Of a stretch of 64,000 nt of DNA, positions 24,016-37,268 are shown piece by piece (position 1 is the stretch's first letter; the number at the start of each line of letters is the position of its first letter). Made by a program: the position numbers and the translations under genes. The DNA comes from Oasisia sp. SBJ-2009 (taxonomy: Eukaryota > Annelida > Polychaeta > Sabellida > Siboglinidae). The stretch spans positions 19,975,213 through 20,039,212 of the forward strand of contig OZ024861.1 in NCBI GenBank assembly GCA_964017155.1. The letters run 5' to 3'. Under the pieces are notes generated by a model. That model saw nothing but the letters and a program-made list of their open reading frames with translations. It made no database searches and had not been told where the DNA came from.

Positions 24016-25900
24016 CATGAAGGACACACGCACCCACACACACGCACCCAAACACGCATCCACACGCACACACCCACACACACGCGCCCACACACGCACA
24101 TATACACACACCACACCCACACCCACACACAGGCATCCACACAAACACAAGCAAACAACGCACACAAATACACCAACATACACGCACCCACACATACGTG
24201 CACGCACACACACAAACAAACACACACATGCACCAACTCACACGCACCCACATACCCACATACACACATACGCCCAAACACGCATACATACACACACGCA
24301 CCCACACACACACTCAACTACACACGCACAGACTCACCCACACACCTGCACACACACGCGCGCACATACACACACAGACACACACGCAACCACATACACG
24401 CACCCACACACGAATCCACACACGCACCGATACACGCACACACAAACCTGAAGAAAAAACACACAGACACACACACACGCACCCACTCCCACGCACCCAC
24501 ATACACACATGCGCCCACACTCCCACACACACGCGCGAAAATACGCACACACACACGCACACACGAATCCACACATGCACCCACACACACACCGACACAC
24601 GCACACACAGACATGCTCCCACACAGAGGCACCCACATCCGAATCATCTCACGCACCCACACACGCACCGACACACCAACACAGTTTCTCTGTCTGTCGC
24701 GCACACACACCTACACAGACGCACTCATCCGCGCACCCATTCACGCATCGATACGCCCGCGCCAGCACACAAACACACGCACCCATACACACGCTCACAC
24801 ACAGGCACCCACACACGCACACACGCACGCCAACATACGCACACATACACACACACACACACGGAGGACACAAGCTCCCACACACACGCACCCAAACACC
24901 CACCCGCACCCACACCCACACACGCGCCCACAAACGCACACATACATACACGCACAACACACGCACCCTCACACAGGCATCAACACACACGCAAACACAA
25001 GCAAACACACGCATGCAAATACACGCACACGCACGCACCTACACACACATGTGCCCAGACATGCACTCACACATATGTACCTACACACACGCAACCACAT
25101 ACAGGCAAGCACACATGCACCCACACGCACACACACACACGCCAACACTCGCACACACACGAATCCACACATGCACCGACACACACCGACACACGCACAC
25201 ACAGATATGCCCCCACACAGGCACCCACACACGAATCCACTCACGCACCGACACACGTACCGACACACCCACACTCTTTCTCTGTCTCCCTCGCACATTT
25301 TCTCTCTCTGTCACACCCGCGCGCACACACACATACGCACAGACGCACTCACCCGCTCACCCATTCACGCATCCACACGCCCCACACGCCCGCGCCAGCA
25401 CACACACGCACCCATACACACGCACACATACAGGCACCCACAGACGCACACACGAGCGCCAACATACGCACACACACACACACATGAAGGATACACGCAC
25501 CCACATACACGCACCCAAACACGCACCCACACCCCCATACACACGCGTCCACACACGCACACATACACACACGCACCACACATGCAACCGAACACAGGTA
25601 TCCACACACACACAAACACAAGCAAACACACGCACACAAATACATCCACATACACGCACCCACACATACATGCACGCACACACACAAACACCCACACCCA
25701 TGCACCCACTCACACACACCCACATACACACATGCGCCCAAACACGCATACATACACACACGCACCCACACACACGCAACTACACAAGCACCGACTCAAG
25801 CACCACACACATGCACCCACACGCGCATACACACGCGCCAACGGACACGCGCACACACGAATCCACACACCCATCCACACACGCACCGACACATGAACAC
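24016..25900 (+). repeat. Further module C copies, last with a CT marker
   Basis: ATGAAGGACAC near 24016 and ATGAAGGATACACGCACCC near 25484, with CT markers at 24684 (degenerate) and 25274. ACACAAACCTGAAGAAAAAAC near 24440 resembles the ACAAACCTGAACAAAC element of module B and the A-rich element near 16147. Confidence 0.65.
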
Positions 25901-25991
25901 ACACACGCACCCTCCCAGATGCACGCACACACTCAAACAGACATACAAACGCACCCACTCACACACCACACACGAACACACACGCGCCAAC

Positions 25992-26039
<48 letters not shown>

Positions 26040-27570
26040 TCACACAAGATTCCACAGTCACCCACACACTCACCCACACACCCACACAGGCACACACACA
26101 CACACACGAATCCACACACGCGCGCACACATGCACCGACACACGCACACACACACATCCACCCACACTCCAGCACCCGCACAAGCGCCCACACACGCGCC
26201 CACACACGAATCCACCCACACGCACCCCCACACACGCACCGACACACACACATGCACCCACACACACACGCAACGACACACATACACACACACACACAAA
26301 CGCCAACGCACGCACACACGCACCCTCACCCACGAATCCACGCACGCACCCAAACATGCAACCACACACACGCAACCACACACGCACCCAGACACACACA
26401 TACACGGACACACACACGCCCCTACACACGCACACATACACACAAGCACCACCCAAGCACCACACACACACGCACATTCGCACCCACACACAGATGCGTC
26501 CACACGCACACATACACAAACACGCACCAAAACACAACCACACACGAATCCACACACGAACCCTCATATGCACCCACACACTCACATGCGCACACACACA
26601 CGCACTCACATACACACACGCGCACCAGAACAAGCACACACGCGCACCCACAAACACGCACCCACACACGCACGCACGCATCCTCGTACACGCCCACACA
26701 CACACACACACGCACCACTCACACACACGCACCCACACATGCACCGACACACGCACACACACAGATGCGTTAACACGCATACATACACAGAAGCACCCAC
26801 ACACAAACGCACGCACACACGAATCCACACATGCACCCACACACACCACACACGCACACACACACACAAACGCACCCACGCGCACCCACATACGCACACC
26901 CACACACCCACACATACCCACATGCGCACCCACACACGCACCCACATACACACACGCGCACCAGCACACACTCGCACACACACGCACGCAGGCATCCACA
27001 TACGCGCCCACACACGCACACATTCACACACACGCACCCACCCACACATGCACCCACACGCACACACACACAGAAACACACGCACCTACACACACGCACC
27101 CACACACACGCACCCACGCGCGCACCCACACATGAATCTACACACGCACCGACACACGCACCGACACACGCACATACACCCACACACATGCACACACACA
27201 CTCACCCACACAAGCACACAAACGCGCAAAGACACGCACACATACACATATGCACCATACACGCACTAACATACACACGCGCACAAACACACATACACAC
27301 AAATCCACACAGGCACAGACACACACACGGACTCAAGCACACACAAACATTCACAGACACAAACGTACACACACACACGCGGAAGCACACATACTCACCC
27401 ATACACACACACCGACACTCACACGCACCCACACACGCAACCATAGAAACACACACACGTGAACCCACACACGCACCCACAAGCACGCACCCACAATCGC
27501 ACAAACACTCGCCAACACCCACACCCACACACACACACACACATACACACACATATATGCACACAGGCAT

Positions 27571-27608
<38 letters not shown>

Positions 27609-27864
27609 TCTGGCACCCACACCCACACCTGCACCCACTCACACGCACCCACATACACACACGCACCCACACACGAATCCACACACGTACCGACACATGC
27701 ACCCCGACACAAGCACCCACTCACACTCACCCACATATAAACACACACGCGCCAACACACGCACACACACTCACGCGAATCCACTCACGCACCCACACCA
27801 GCACCGACACCGACACACGCACCCTTAAACCGCACCCACACACTCACAGACACGCCAGCACATG

Positions 27865-27903
<39 letters not shown>

Positions 27904-28762
27904 ACGCTCCTAAACGCGCACCCACACACGCACACATGTGCGCCAACAAACGCATGTATACACACACACATGCACCACACACGCACCCTCGCACACGCGC
28001 CCACACACGCACCCAAACATACACACACGCACCCACGCACCTACACACGCTCCCACACACGCAACAACCTACGCACACACACGCGCCAACATACTCACAC
28101 ATGCACCACACACGCACCCAGAAACACAAACGCACCCACACGGATACACGCAGAAACACCCACGTATCCACACACACGCACCCACAAAGGCGCCCACACA
28201 TGCACCCATACACACAAACGCACCGCACACGCATCCACACACACATGCGCCCAAATTTACACACATAAGCACACCCACACGCACCGACACACTCGCACCC
28301 ACACACGAATTCACACACGCACACACACACGCACCGACTCACGGACATACACACACTTGCACACTCACCCACACAGACGCACCTACACAGAAGCACACAC
28401 CCACACCCGCACCCACACCCACACCCGCACCCACACGTACCCACGCACACCCACACACATACTCACACACGCACCACACTCACACATGCTCCCACGCTCG
28501 CTCCCTCAAAGACATGTGCCCACACACACACACACACGCATCCACACACACAGGCACCCACACACGAATCCACACACGCACCCACAAACGCACCGACACA
28601 CGCACCTACACAGACGCACCCTCACACACCGACATGTGCAACCACACTCGCACCCATATACGCACACGGGCACCAGCACAAGCACACACGCGCACCCACA
28701 AACTCGCTCCCACACACGCACGCACGCACGCACGCACCCACATACGCGCCCACTCACGCACA

Positions 28763-28809
<47 letters not shown>

Positions 28810-29745
28810 CACACACACAAACACAAACACGCACCGACACATGCACCGACACACGCACACGCACACGCACACACACACTCATGGACCCACACACTCAACC
28901 CCACATGCAACCCATGCACACGCAGAAACACACGCACTCATACACATGCACACACACACACGCAGCCACACACACGCACCCACACACGCACCCACACTAA
29001 CACGCGCGCCAACACTGGCACAAACACACACCCACACACATGCACCCACATACGCACCAACATCAACACACATGCACCAGACAAGCACCCACATACACTT
29101 ACCCACACACGCACCCACACATGAATCCACACATGCACCGACACACGCACACTCACCCACACACGAGCAAGCACACACACACAAATACACATGATACACA
29201 TGCACCACACACGCACCCACACACACATGCAAGCACCCAAACAGACGCGACCACATACAAAAATAGAGACACACACGCACCAACATACACGCACCCACAC
29301 ATGAAACCACAAACGAACCCACACACGCACCGACACACAAACACACACATATGCACCCACACACACCCAGACACACGCACCCACACACTCGCAAACACAC
29401 ACACATACGCATGCACCACAGACGCACCCACACATACACAGAAGCACCCACACACAGGCGCCCTCACACATACACACACGCACCCATACACACGCACCCA
29501 TCCACACACGCACACACATGCGCCAACACATGCACACACACGCAACAACACACACACATACGCGCTTGCACACACGCACCCACAGGCGCGAACTCACACA
29601 CACACATACACACACAGGCACACATGCACCACAGACACACCCACACACAAGCACCCACACACGAACCCACACCCACGCACCTGCACACACGCACCCACAC
29701 ACGCGCGCACACATACACACACACACGCACCACAAACGCACACAC
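25901..29745 (+). repeat. CA-rich segment without module C (module D)
   Basis: No CT marker or ATGAAGGACAC phrase was seen here. It instead shows CACCAGAACAAGCACACACG and GCACGCACGCATCCTCGTAC near 26625-26695, CCCACATGCGCACCCACAC near 26917, and GGGCACCAGCACAAGCACAC near 28667. These resemble the CA-rich block of the 30-bp macro-repeat near 4300-4420. Pure CA runs lie at about 25997-26036, 27572-27607 and 28766-28805. It joins the 27-bp array at CACACAACCACCCCTAATTA. Confidence 0.68.
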
Positions 29746-30034
29746 AACCACCCCTAATTAACGCATCCATTCAACCACCCTTACTTAACGCATCCATTCA
29801 ACCAACCCTACTTAACGCATCCATCCAATCACCCCTACATAACGCATCCATTCAACCATGCACCTCTACTTAATGCATCCATCCAACCACCCCTACTTAA
29901 CGCATCCATTCAAACACCCCTACTTAACGCATCCATTCAAACACACCTACTTAACGTATCCATCCAACCACCCCTACTTATCGCATCCATCCAACCACCC
30001 CTAATTAACGCATCCATCCAACCACCCCTACTTA

Positions 30035-30412
30035 ATGCATCCATCCAACCACACTTACATAACGAATCCATTCAACCACCCCTACTTAACGCATCAATCC
30101 AACTACCCCTTTTTAACGTATCCATCCAACCACCCCTTATCAACGCATCCAACCAACCACCCCTACATAACGCATCCATTCAACCACCCGTATATCCAGC
30201 ATCCATCCAACCACACCTACTTAACGCATCCATTCAACCACCGCTATTTAACGTATCCATCCAACCACCCCTACTTAACGCATCCATCCAACCAACCCTA
30301 CTTAACGCATCCATCCAACCACTCCTACTTATCGCATCCATCCAACCACCCGTACTTAATGCATCCATCCATTCACCTCTACTTAATGCATCCATCCATT
30401 CACCTCTACTGA
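30035..30412 (+). repeat. Higher-order block type 1, left-arm copy a
   Basis: A run of about 14 variant units in a characteristic order, starting near CACACTTACATAACGAATCC, passing through CCCCTTATCAACGCATCC, and ending with two consecutive ATTCACCTCTACTTAATG-type units. It recurs at 31840-32209 (same strand) and, inverted, at 41518-41868, 55643-55993 and 58773-59123. Confidence 0.85.
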
Positions 30413-31839
30413 ATGGATCCACCATTCACCCTACTTATCGCATCCATCCAACCACCCCTAATCAATGCATAAGTCCAACCACCCTTACTTTACTTAACGC
30501 ATCCATCCATTCACCCCTAGGTAGCGCATCCATCCAACCACCCCTACTTAGCGAATCCTTCCAACCACCCCTAATTATCGCATACAACCAACCACCCCTA
30601 CTTAACGCATCCATCCATTCTCCTCTACTGAATGCATCCAACCATTCACCTGTAATTAACGCATCCATCCAACCACCAATACATAGCGCATCAATTCAAC
30701 AACCCCTACATAACGCATCAATTCAACCACCCCTATTTAACGTATCCATCCAACCATCCCTAGTTAGCGAATCCATCCAACCACCCCTAATTATCGCATC
30801 CAACCAACCACCCCTACTTAACGTATCCATCCAACCACCCCTAGTTAGCATCCATACCACCACCCCTACTTATCGCATCCATCCTTAGTGCACCCAACCA
30901 TTCACATCTACTTAACGCATCCATCCAACCACCCATACATCACGCATCAATTCAACAATCCCTACATAACGCATCCATTTAACCACCCCTATTTAACGCA
31001 TCCATCCAATCACCCCTACATAACGCATCCATCCAATCATTCCTACTTATCGCATCCATCCAACCACCCCTACTTAACGCATCCATCCAACCACCTCTAC
31101 GTAACGCATCCATCCAACCACCCATACATCACGCATCAATTCAACAATCCCTACATAACGCATCAATTTAACCACCCCATGTAACGTATCCATCCAACCA
31201 CCCCTACTTAACGCATCCATCCAACCACCCCTACATAATGCATCCATCCAATCACTCCTACTTATCGCATCCATCCAACCACCCCTACTTAACGCATCCA
31301 TCCACCCACCCCTACGTAACGCATCCACCCAACCACCCCTAGTTAACGCATCAATACAACCACCCCTACTTTATGCATCCATCCAACCACACCTATTTAC
31401 TGCATCAATTCAACCACCCGTATATACAGCATCCATCCAAACACCCCTACTTAACGCATCCATTCAACCACTCCTATTTAACGCATCCATCCAACCACCC
31501 CTACGTAACGCATCCATCCAACCACCCCTTCTTAACGCATCAATCCAACCACCCCTAATTAACGCATCCATTCATCCACCCTTACTTAACGCATCCATCC
31601 AACCACCCCTACATAAAGCATCCATTCAACCAACCCTACTTAACGCATCCATCCAATCACCCCTACATAACGCATCCATTCAACCACCACAACTTAATGC
31701 ATCAATCCAACCACCCCTACATAACGCATCCATTCAAACACCCCTACTTAACGCATCGATTCAAACACCCCTACTTAACGTATCCATCCAACCACCCCTA
31801 CTTATCGCATCGATCCAACCACCCCTACTTAACGCATCC

Positions 31840-32209
31840 ATCCAACCACCCCTACTTAATGCATCCATCCAACCACACCTACATAACGAATCCATTCAAC
31901 CACCCCTACTTAACACATCAATCCAACCACACCTATTTAACGTATCCATCCAACCACCCCTTATCAACGCATCCAACCAACCACCCCTACATAACGCGTC
32001 CATTCAACCACCCGTATATCCAGCATCCATCCAACCACACCTACTTAAGGCATCCATTCAACCACCGCTATTTAACGTATCCATCGAACCACCCCTACTT
32101 AACGCATCCATCCAACCACCCCTTCTTTACGCATCCATCCAACCACTCCTACTTATCGCATCCATCCAACCACCCCTACTTAATGCATCCATCCATTCAC
32201 CTCTACTGA
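31840..32209 (+). repeat. Higher-order block type 1, left-arm copy b
   Basis: Same unit order as copy a, with small differences such as AACGCGTCCATTC (copy a has AACGCATCCATTC) and TTCTTTACGC. Confidence 0.85.
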
Positions 32210-33269
32210 ATGCATCCACCATTCACCCTACTTAATGCATCCATCCAACCACCCCTAATTAACGCATCAGTCCAACCACCCTTACTTTACTTAACGCATC
32301 CATCCAACCACCACTACTTAACGCATCCATCCAACCTCCCCTACTTAACGCATCCATCCAGCCACACCTATTTAATGCATCCATCTATTCACCTCTACTT
32401 AAGGTATCCATCCAACCACCTCTACGTAGCGCATCCATCCAACCACCCCTACTTAACGAATCCGTCCAACAACCCCTAATTATCGCATCCAACCATCGAC
32501 TCTACTTAACGCATCCATCCAACCACCCGCATATAAAGCATCCATCCAACCACCCCTACATAACGCATTCATCCATTCTCCTCTACTGAATCCATCCAAC
32601 CATTCACCCCTACTTTTCGCATCCATCCAACCACCACTACTTAACGCATCCATCCAACCACTCCTACTGATCGCATCCATCCAACCACCCCTACTTAATG
32701 CGTACACCATTCACCCTACTTAACGCATCCATCCAACCACCCCTAATCAATGCATAAGTCCAACCACCCTTACTTTACTTAACGCATCCATCCAACCACC
32801 CCTACGTAGCGCATCCATCCAACCACCCCTACTTAATGCATCCATCCATTCTCCTCTACTGATTGCATCCTATCATTCACCTCTACTTAACGCATCCATC
32901 GAACCATAACTACTTAACGCATACATCCAACCACCCCTACTTAGCGCATCCATCCAACCAAACCTACTTAATGCATACATCTATGCACCTCTACTTAGCG
33001 AATCCATCCAACCACCCCTATTTAACGCATCCATCCAACCACCCCTAATCAATGCATAAGTCCAACCACCCTTACTTTACTTAACGCATCCATCCAACCA
33101 CCCCTACGTAGCGCATCCATCCAACCACCCCTACTTAGCGAATCCATCCAACCACTCCTACTTATCGCATCCATCCAACCACCCCTACTTAACGCATCCA
33201 TCCAACCATTCCTACTTATAGCGTCCACCCAACCACCCCTACTTAATGCATCCATCCATTCTCCTCTAC

Positions 33270-34350
33270 TAATTGCATCTAATCATTCACCTCTACTTAA
33301 CGCATCCATCCAACCATAACTACTTAACGCATACATCCAACCACCCCTACTTAGCGCATCCATCCAACCAAACCTACTTAATGCATCCATCTATACACCT
33401 CTACTTAGCGAATCCATCCAACCACCCGTAATTAACGCATCCAACCAACCACCTCTAATTAACGCATCCTTTCAACCACCCGTATATATAGCATCCATCC
33501 AAACACCCCTACTTAGCGCTTCCATACAAACACCCCTACTTAACGCATCAATCCAACAACCCCTAATTAACGCATCCATTCAACCACCTTTACTTTTACC
33601 TTTACCATCCAACCACCCCTATATAACACATCCTTTCAACCACCCCTACTTAACGCATCCATGCAACCACCCCTATAACGCATCAATTCAACCACCCCTA
33701 CTTAACGCATCCATTCAACAACCCCTATTTAACGTATCCAACCAACCACCCCTACTTAACGCATCTATCCAACCACCTCTACTTAACGCATCCATCCAAC
33801 CACACCTATTTAATGCATCAATTCAACCACCCTAATATACAGCATCCATACAACCACCCCTACTAAACGCATCCATTCAACCACTCCTACTTATCGCATC
33901 CTTACGAACACCCCTACTTAATGCATCCATCCATTCACCTCTACTGAATGCATCCATCCGTTCACCTCTACTTAGCGCATCCATACAATCACCCCTACTT
34001 AACGCATCCATCCAACCACCCCTACTTATCGCATCCATACAACCACCCCTAATTAATGCATACATCCAACCACCCCTACGTAACGCATCCATCCATCCAC
34101 CCCTACTTAACGCATCCATCCAATCACCCCTACTTAACGCATCCATCCAAACTCCACTACTTAGCGCATCCATCCAACCATCCCTACATGACGTATCCAT
34201 CCAACCACCACTACGTAATGCATCCATCCATTCACCTCTACTTAATGCATCCATCCAACCACCCCTACTTAGCGCATCCATACAATCACCCCTACTTAAC
34301 GCATCCATCCAACCACCCCTACTTATCGCATCCATACAACCACCCCTAAT
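33270..34350 (+). repeat. Higher-order block type 2, left arm (inverted match at 59316-60580)
   Basis: Holds a rare combination of variants: AATTGCATCTAATCATTC, CCAACCATAACTACTTAACG, CCATCTATACACCTCTAC, the shortened unit ACCCCTATAACGCATCAATTC near 33670, and ACGTATCCATCCAACCACCA near 34192. All occur in complement at 59316-60580 in the same relative order. Confidence 0.85.
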
Positions 34351-34579
34351 TAATGCATCCATCCAACCACCCCTACTTAACGCATCCATCCATCCACCCC
34401 TATTTAACGCATCCATCCAACCACCCCAACTTAACGCTTTCATCCAAACTCCCCTACTTAACGCATACATCCAACCACCCCTACATAACGCATCCATCCA
34501 ACCACTCCTACTTAGCGCATCAATCCAACCACCCCTAATTAACGCATCCATTCAACCACCCTTACTTAACTCATCCATC

Positions 34580-35274
34580 CAACTACCCCCAGTTAGCGAA
34601 TCCATCCAACCACCGGTAATTAAAGCATCCAACCAACCACCCCTTCTTAGCGCATCCATTCAACCACACGTATATAAAGGATCCATCCAATCACACTTAC
34701 TTAACGCATCCATTCAACCACTCCTACTTAACGCATCCATCCAACCACCCCTAATTAACGCGTCCATCCAACCACCCCTACTTAACGCTTCCATCCAACC
34801 ACCTCTACTTAACGCATCCATCCAACCACCCCTAATTAACGCATCCATCCAACCACCCCTACTTAACACATCCATCCAACCACTCCTTCTTATAGCATCC
34901 ACCCAACCACCCCTACTTAATGCATCCATCCATTCTCCTCTACTGACTGCATCCAATCATTCACCTCTACTTAACGCATCCATCCAATCATAACTACTTA
35001 ACGCATACATCCAACCACCCCTACTTAGCGCATCCATCCAACCAAACCTACTTAATGCATCCATCCAACTACCTCTACATAACGCATCCATCCAACCACC
35101 CCTATTTAGCGCATCCATCCAAACACCCCTACTTAGCGCTTCCATCCAAACACCCCTACTTAACGCATCAATCCAACCACCCCTAATTAACGCATCCATT
35201 CAACCACCTTTACTTAGCGCATCCATCCAACCACCCCTACATAACACATCCTTTCAACCACCCTTACTTAACTC
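34580..35274 (+). repeat. Left-arm block related to the 999-bp duplication
   Basis: Shares GTATATAAAGGATCCATCC and neighbouring units with the next block. The GGATCC at 34679 lies 702 bp (26 units) before that at 35381. This copy is more diverged than the following pair. Confidence 0.7.
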
Positions 35275-36269
35275 ATCCATCCAACCACCCCCACTTAGCG
35301 AATCCATCCAACCACCCGTAATTAAAGCATCCAACCAACCACCCCTTCTTAACGCATCCATTCAACCACACGTATATAAAGGATCCATCAAATCACCCTT
35401 ACTTAACGCATCCATTCAACCTCTCCTACTTAACGCATCCATCCAACCACCCCTAATTAACCCATCCACCCAACCACCCCTACTTAACGCATCCATCCAA
35501 CCACTCCTACTTATCGCATCCACCCAACCACCCCTACTTAATGCATCCATCCATTCTTCTCTACTGAATCCAATCATTCACCTCTACTTATTGCATCCAT
35601 ATATACACCTCTACTTAGCGAATCCATCCAACCACCCCTAATTAACGCATCCAACCAATCACCCCTACTTAACGTATCCTTTCAACCACCCGTATATATA
35701 GCATTCATCCAACCACCCCTACTTAACGCATTCATCCAACCACCCCTACTTAACGTATCAAACCAACCACTCCTACTTAATGCATTCATCAAATCACCCC
35801 TACTTAACGCACCGATCCAACTACCTCTACATAACGCATCCATCCAACCACCCCTACTTAAAGCATCAATCCAAACACCCCTACTTAGCGCTTCCATCCA
35901 AACACCCCTATTTAACGCATCAATCCAACCACCCCTACATAACACATCCTTTCAACCACCCCTACTTAACACATCCATGCAACCACCCCTACTTAACGCA
36001 TCCATCCAACCACTCCTATTTAACGCATCCATCCAAACACCCCTACTTAGTGCTTCCATCCAAACACCCCTACTTAACGCATCAATCCAACCACCCCTAC
36101 ATAACACATCCTTTCAACCACCCCTACTTAACGCATCCATGCATCGACCCCTACTTAACGTGTCAATCCAACCACTACTGCTTGTTGCATCCATCCAATC
36201 ACCCCTACTTAACGCATCCATCCATCCACCTCTACATAACGCATGCAACCAACCACGCCTAATTAACGC
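35275..36269 (+). repeat. 999-bp tandem duplication, copy 1
   Basis: Nearly identical to 36270-37268. The offset is 995 bp on the left (GGATCC at 35381 and 36376) and 999 bp (37 units) on the right, because this copy lost GCAT near 35575 (CTGAATCCAATC against CTGAATGCATCCAATC). High identity suggests a recent event. Confidence 0.92.
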
Positions 36270-37268
36270 ATCCATCCAACCACCCCCACTTAGCGAATCC
36301 ATCCAACCACCCGTAATTAAAGCATCCAACCAACCACCCCTTCTTAACGCATCCATTCAACCACACGTATATAAAGGATCCATCAAATCACCCTTACTTA
36401 ACGCATCCATTCAACCTCTCCTACTTAACGCATCCATCCAACCACCCCTAATTAACCCATCCACCCAACCACCCCTACTTAACGCATCCATCCAACCACT
36501 CCTACTTATCGCATCCACCCAACCACCCCTACTTAATGCATCCATCCATTCTTCTCTACTGAATGCATCCAATCATTCACCTCTACTTATTGCATCCATA
36601 TATACACCTCTACTTAGCGAATCCATCCAACCACCCCTAATTAACGCATCCAACCAATCACCCCTACTTAACGTATCCTTTCAACCACCCGTATATACAG
36701 CATTCATCCAACCACCCCTACTTAACGCATTCATCCAACCACCCCTACTTAACGTATCAAACCAACCACTCCTACTTAATGCATTCATCCAATCACCCCT
36801 ACTTAACGCACCGATCCAACTACCTCTACATAACGCATCCATCCAACCACCCCTACTTAAAGCATCAATCCAAACACCCCTACTTAGCGCTTCCATCCAA
36901 ACACCCCTATTTAACGCATCAATCCAACCACCCCTACATAACACATCCTTTCAACCACCCCTACTTAACACATCCATGCAACCACCCCTACTTAACGCAT
37001 CCATCCAACCACTCCTATTTAACGCATCCATCCAAACACCCCTACTTAGTGCTTCCATCCAAACACCCCTACTTAACGCATCAATCCAACCACCCCTACA
37101 TAACACATCCTTTCAACCACCCCTACTTAACGCATCCATGCATCGACCCCTACTTAACGTGTCAATCCAACCACTACTGCTTGTTGCATCCATCCAATCA
37201 CCCCTACTTAACGCATCCATCCATCCACCTCTACATAACGCATGCAACCAACCACGCCTAATTAACGC
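36270..37268 (+). repeat. 999-bp tandem duplication, copy 2
   Basis: The uninterrupted copy of 37 units. Only a few substitutions from copy 1 were seen, for example TATATACAGCATTC where copy 1 has TATATATAGCATTC. It ends at AATTAACGCATCCATCC, after which the sequences no longer match. Confidence 0.92.

Larger units (their letters stand above)
11375..25313 (+). repeat. Series of CT-rich marker elements of module C
   Basis: Copies of the CTTTCTCTGTCTCTCTCGCT element begin near 11375, 13353, 14011, 15095, 15518, 16414, 17738, 20394 (short), 22595, 23971, 24684 (degenerate) and 25274. Each is followed within about 10 bases by GCGCGC and, a few hundred bases later, usually by ATGAAGGACAC. Spacings range from about 420 to 2,660 bp, so modules have been cut and rejoined rather than copied at one period. 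No copy was seen beyond 25313. Confidence 0.85.
8594..29745 (+). repeat. 21-kb CA-rich higher-order repeat domain
   Basis: CA-dominated on +, with almost no T or G except at recurring interruptions. Landmark phrases recur in a fixed order, dividing the domain into modules: C (CT-rich marker, CGCGCGCCAACATACG, ATGAAGGACAC), A (ACGCAACCCCACACAC, CCAAGAACGCACCAACAC, ACACGGACTCACAC), B (ACATTAGCACACACGC, GCGCAAAGACACGC, CATATACATATGCAGC) and D (CACCAGCACAAGCACAC). The order C-A-B repeats. Pure CA runs are scattered through it. Very long open frames here, such as 19776-24020 and 20578-25896 on +, result from the lack of T-initiated stop codons. No gene is supported. Confidence 0.88.

Noticed and set aside
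19776..25896. Overlapping frames of about 1,414 and 1,772 codons
   Set aside because: Pure Thr-His-Arg-Pro periodic text from CA-rich repeat. Interruptions fall as frameshifts between duplicated copies, with no sign of frame conservation.
8594..29745. Transposable element or terminal inverted repeats
   Set aside because: No transposase, reverse transcriptase, poly-A tail, target-site duplication or long terminal repeat was seen.
33877..34551. Periodic frame of 224 codons with a MDALSRGGW motif, on the minus strand
   Set aside because: A direct readout of 27-bp units; 27 is divisible by 3. Stops arise only where a unit has irregular length.
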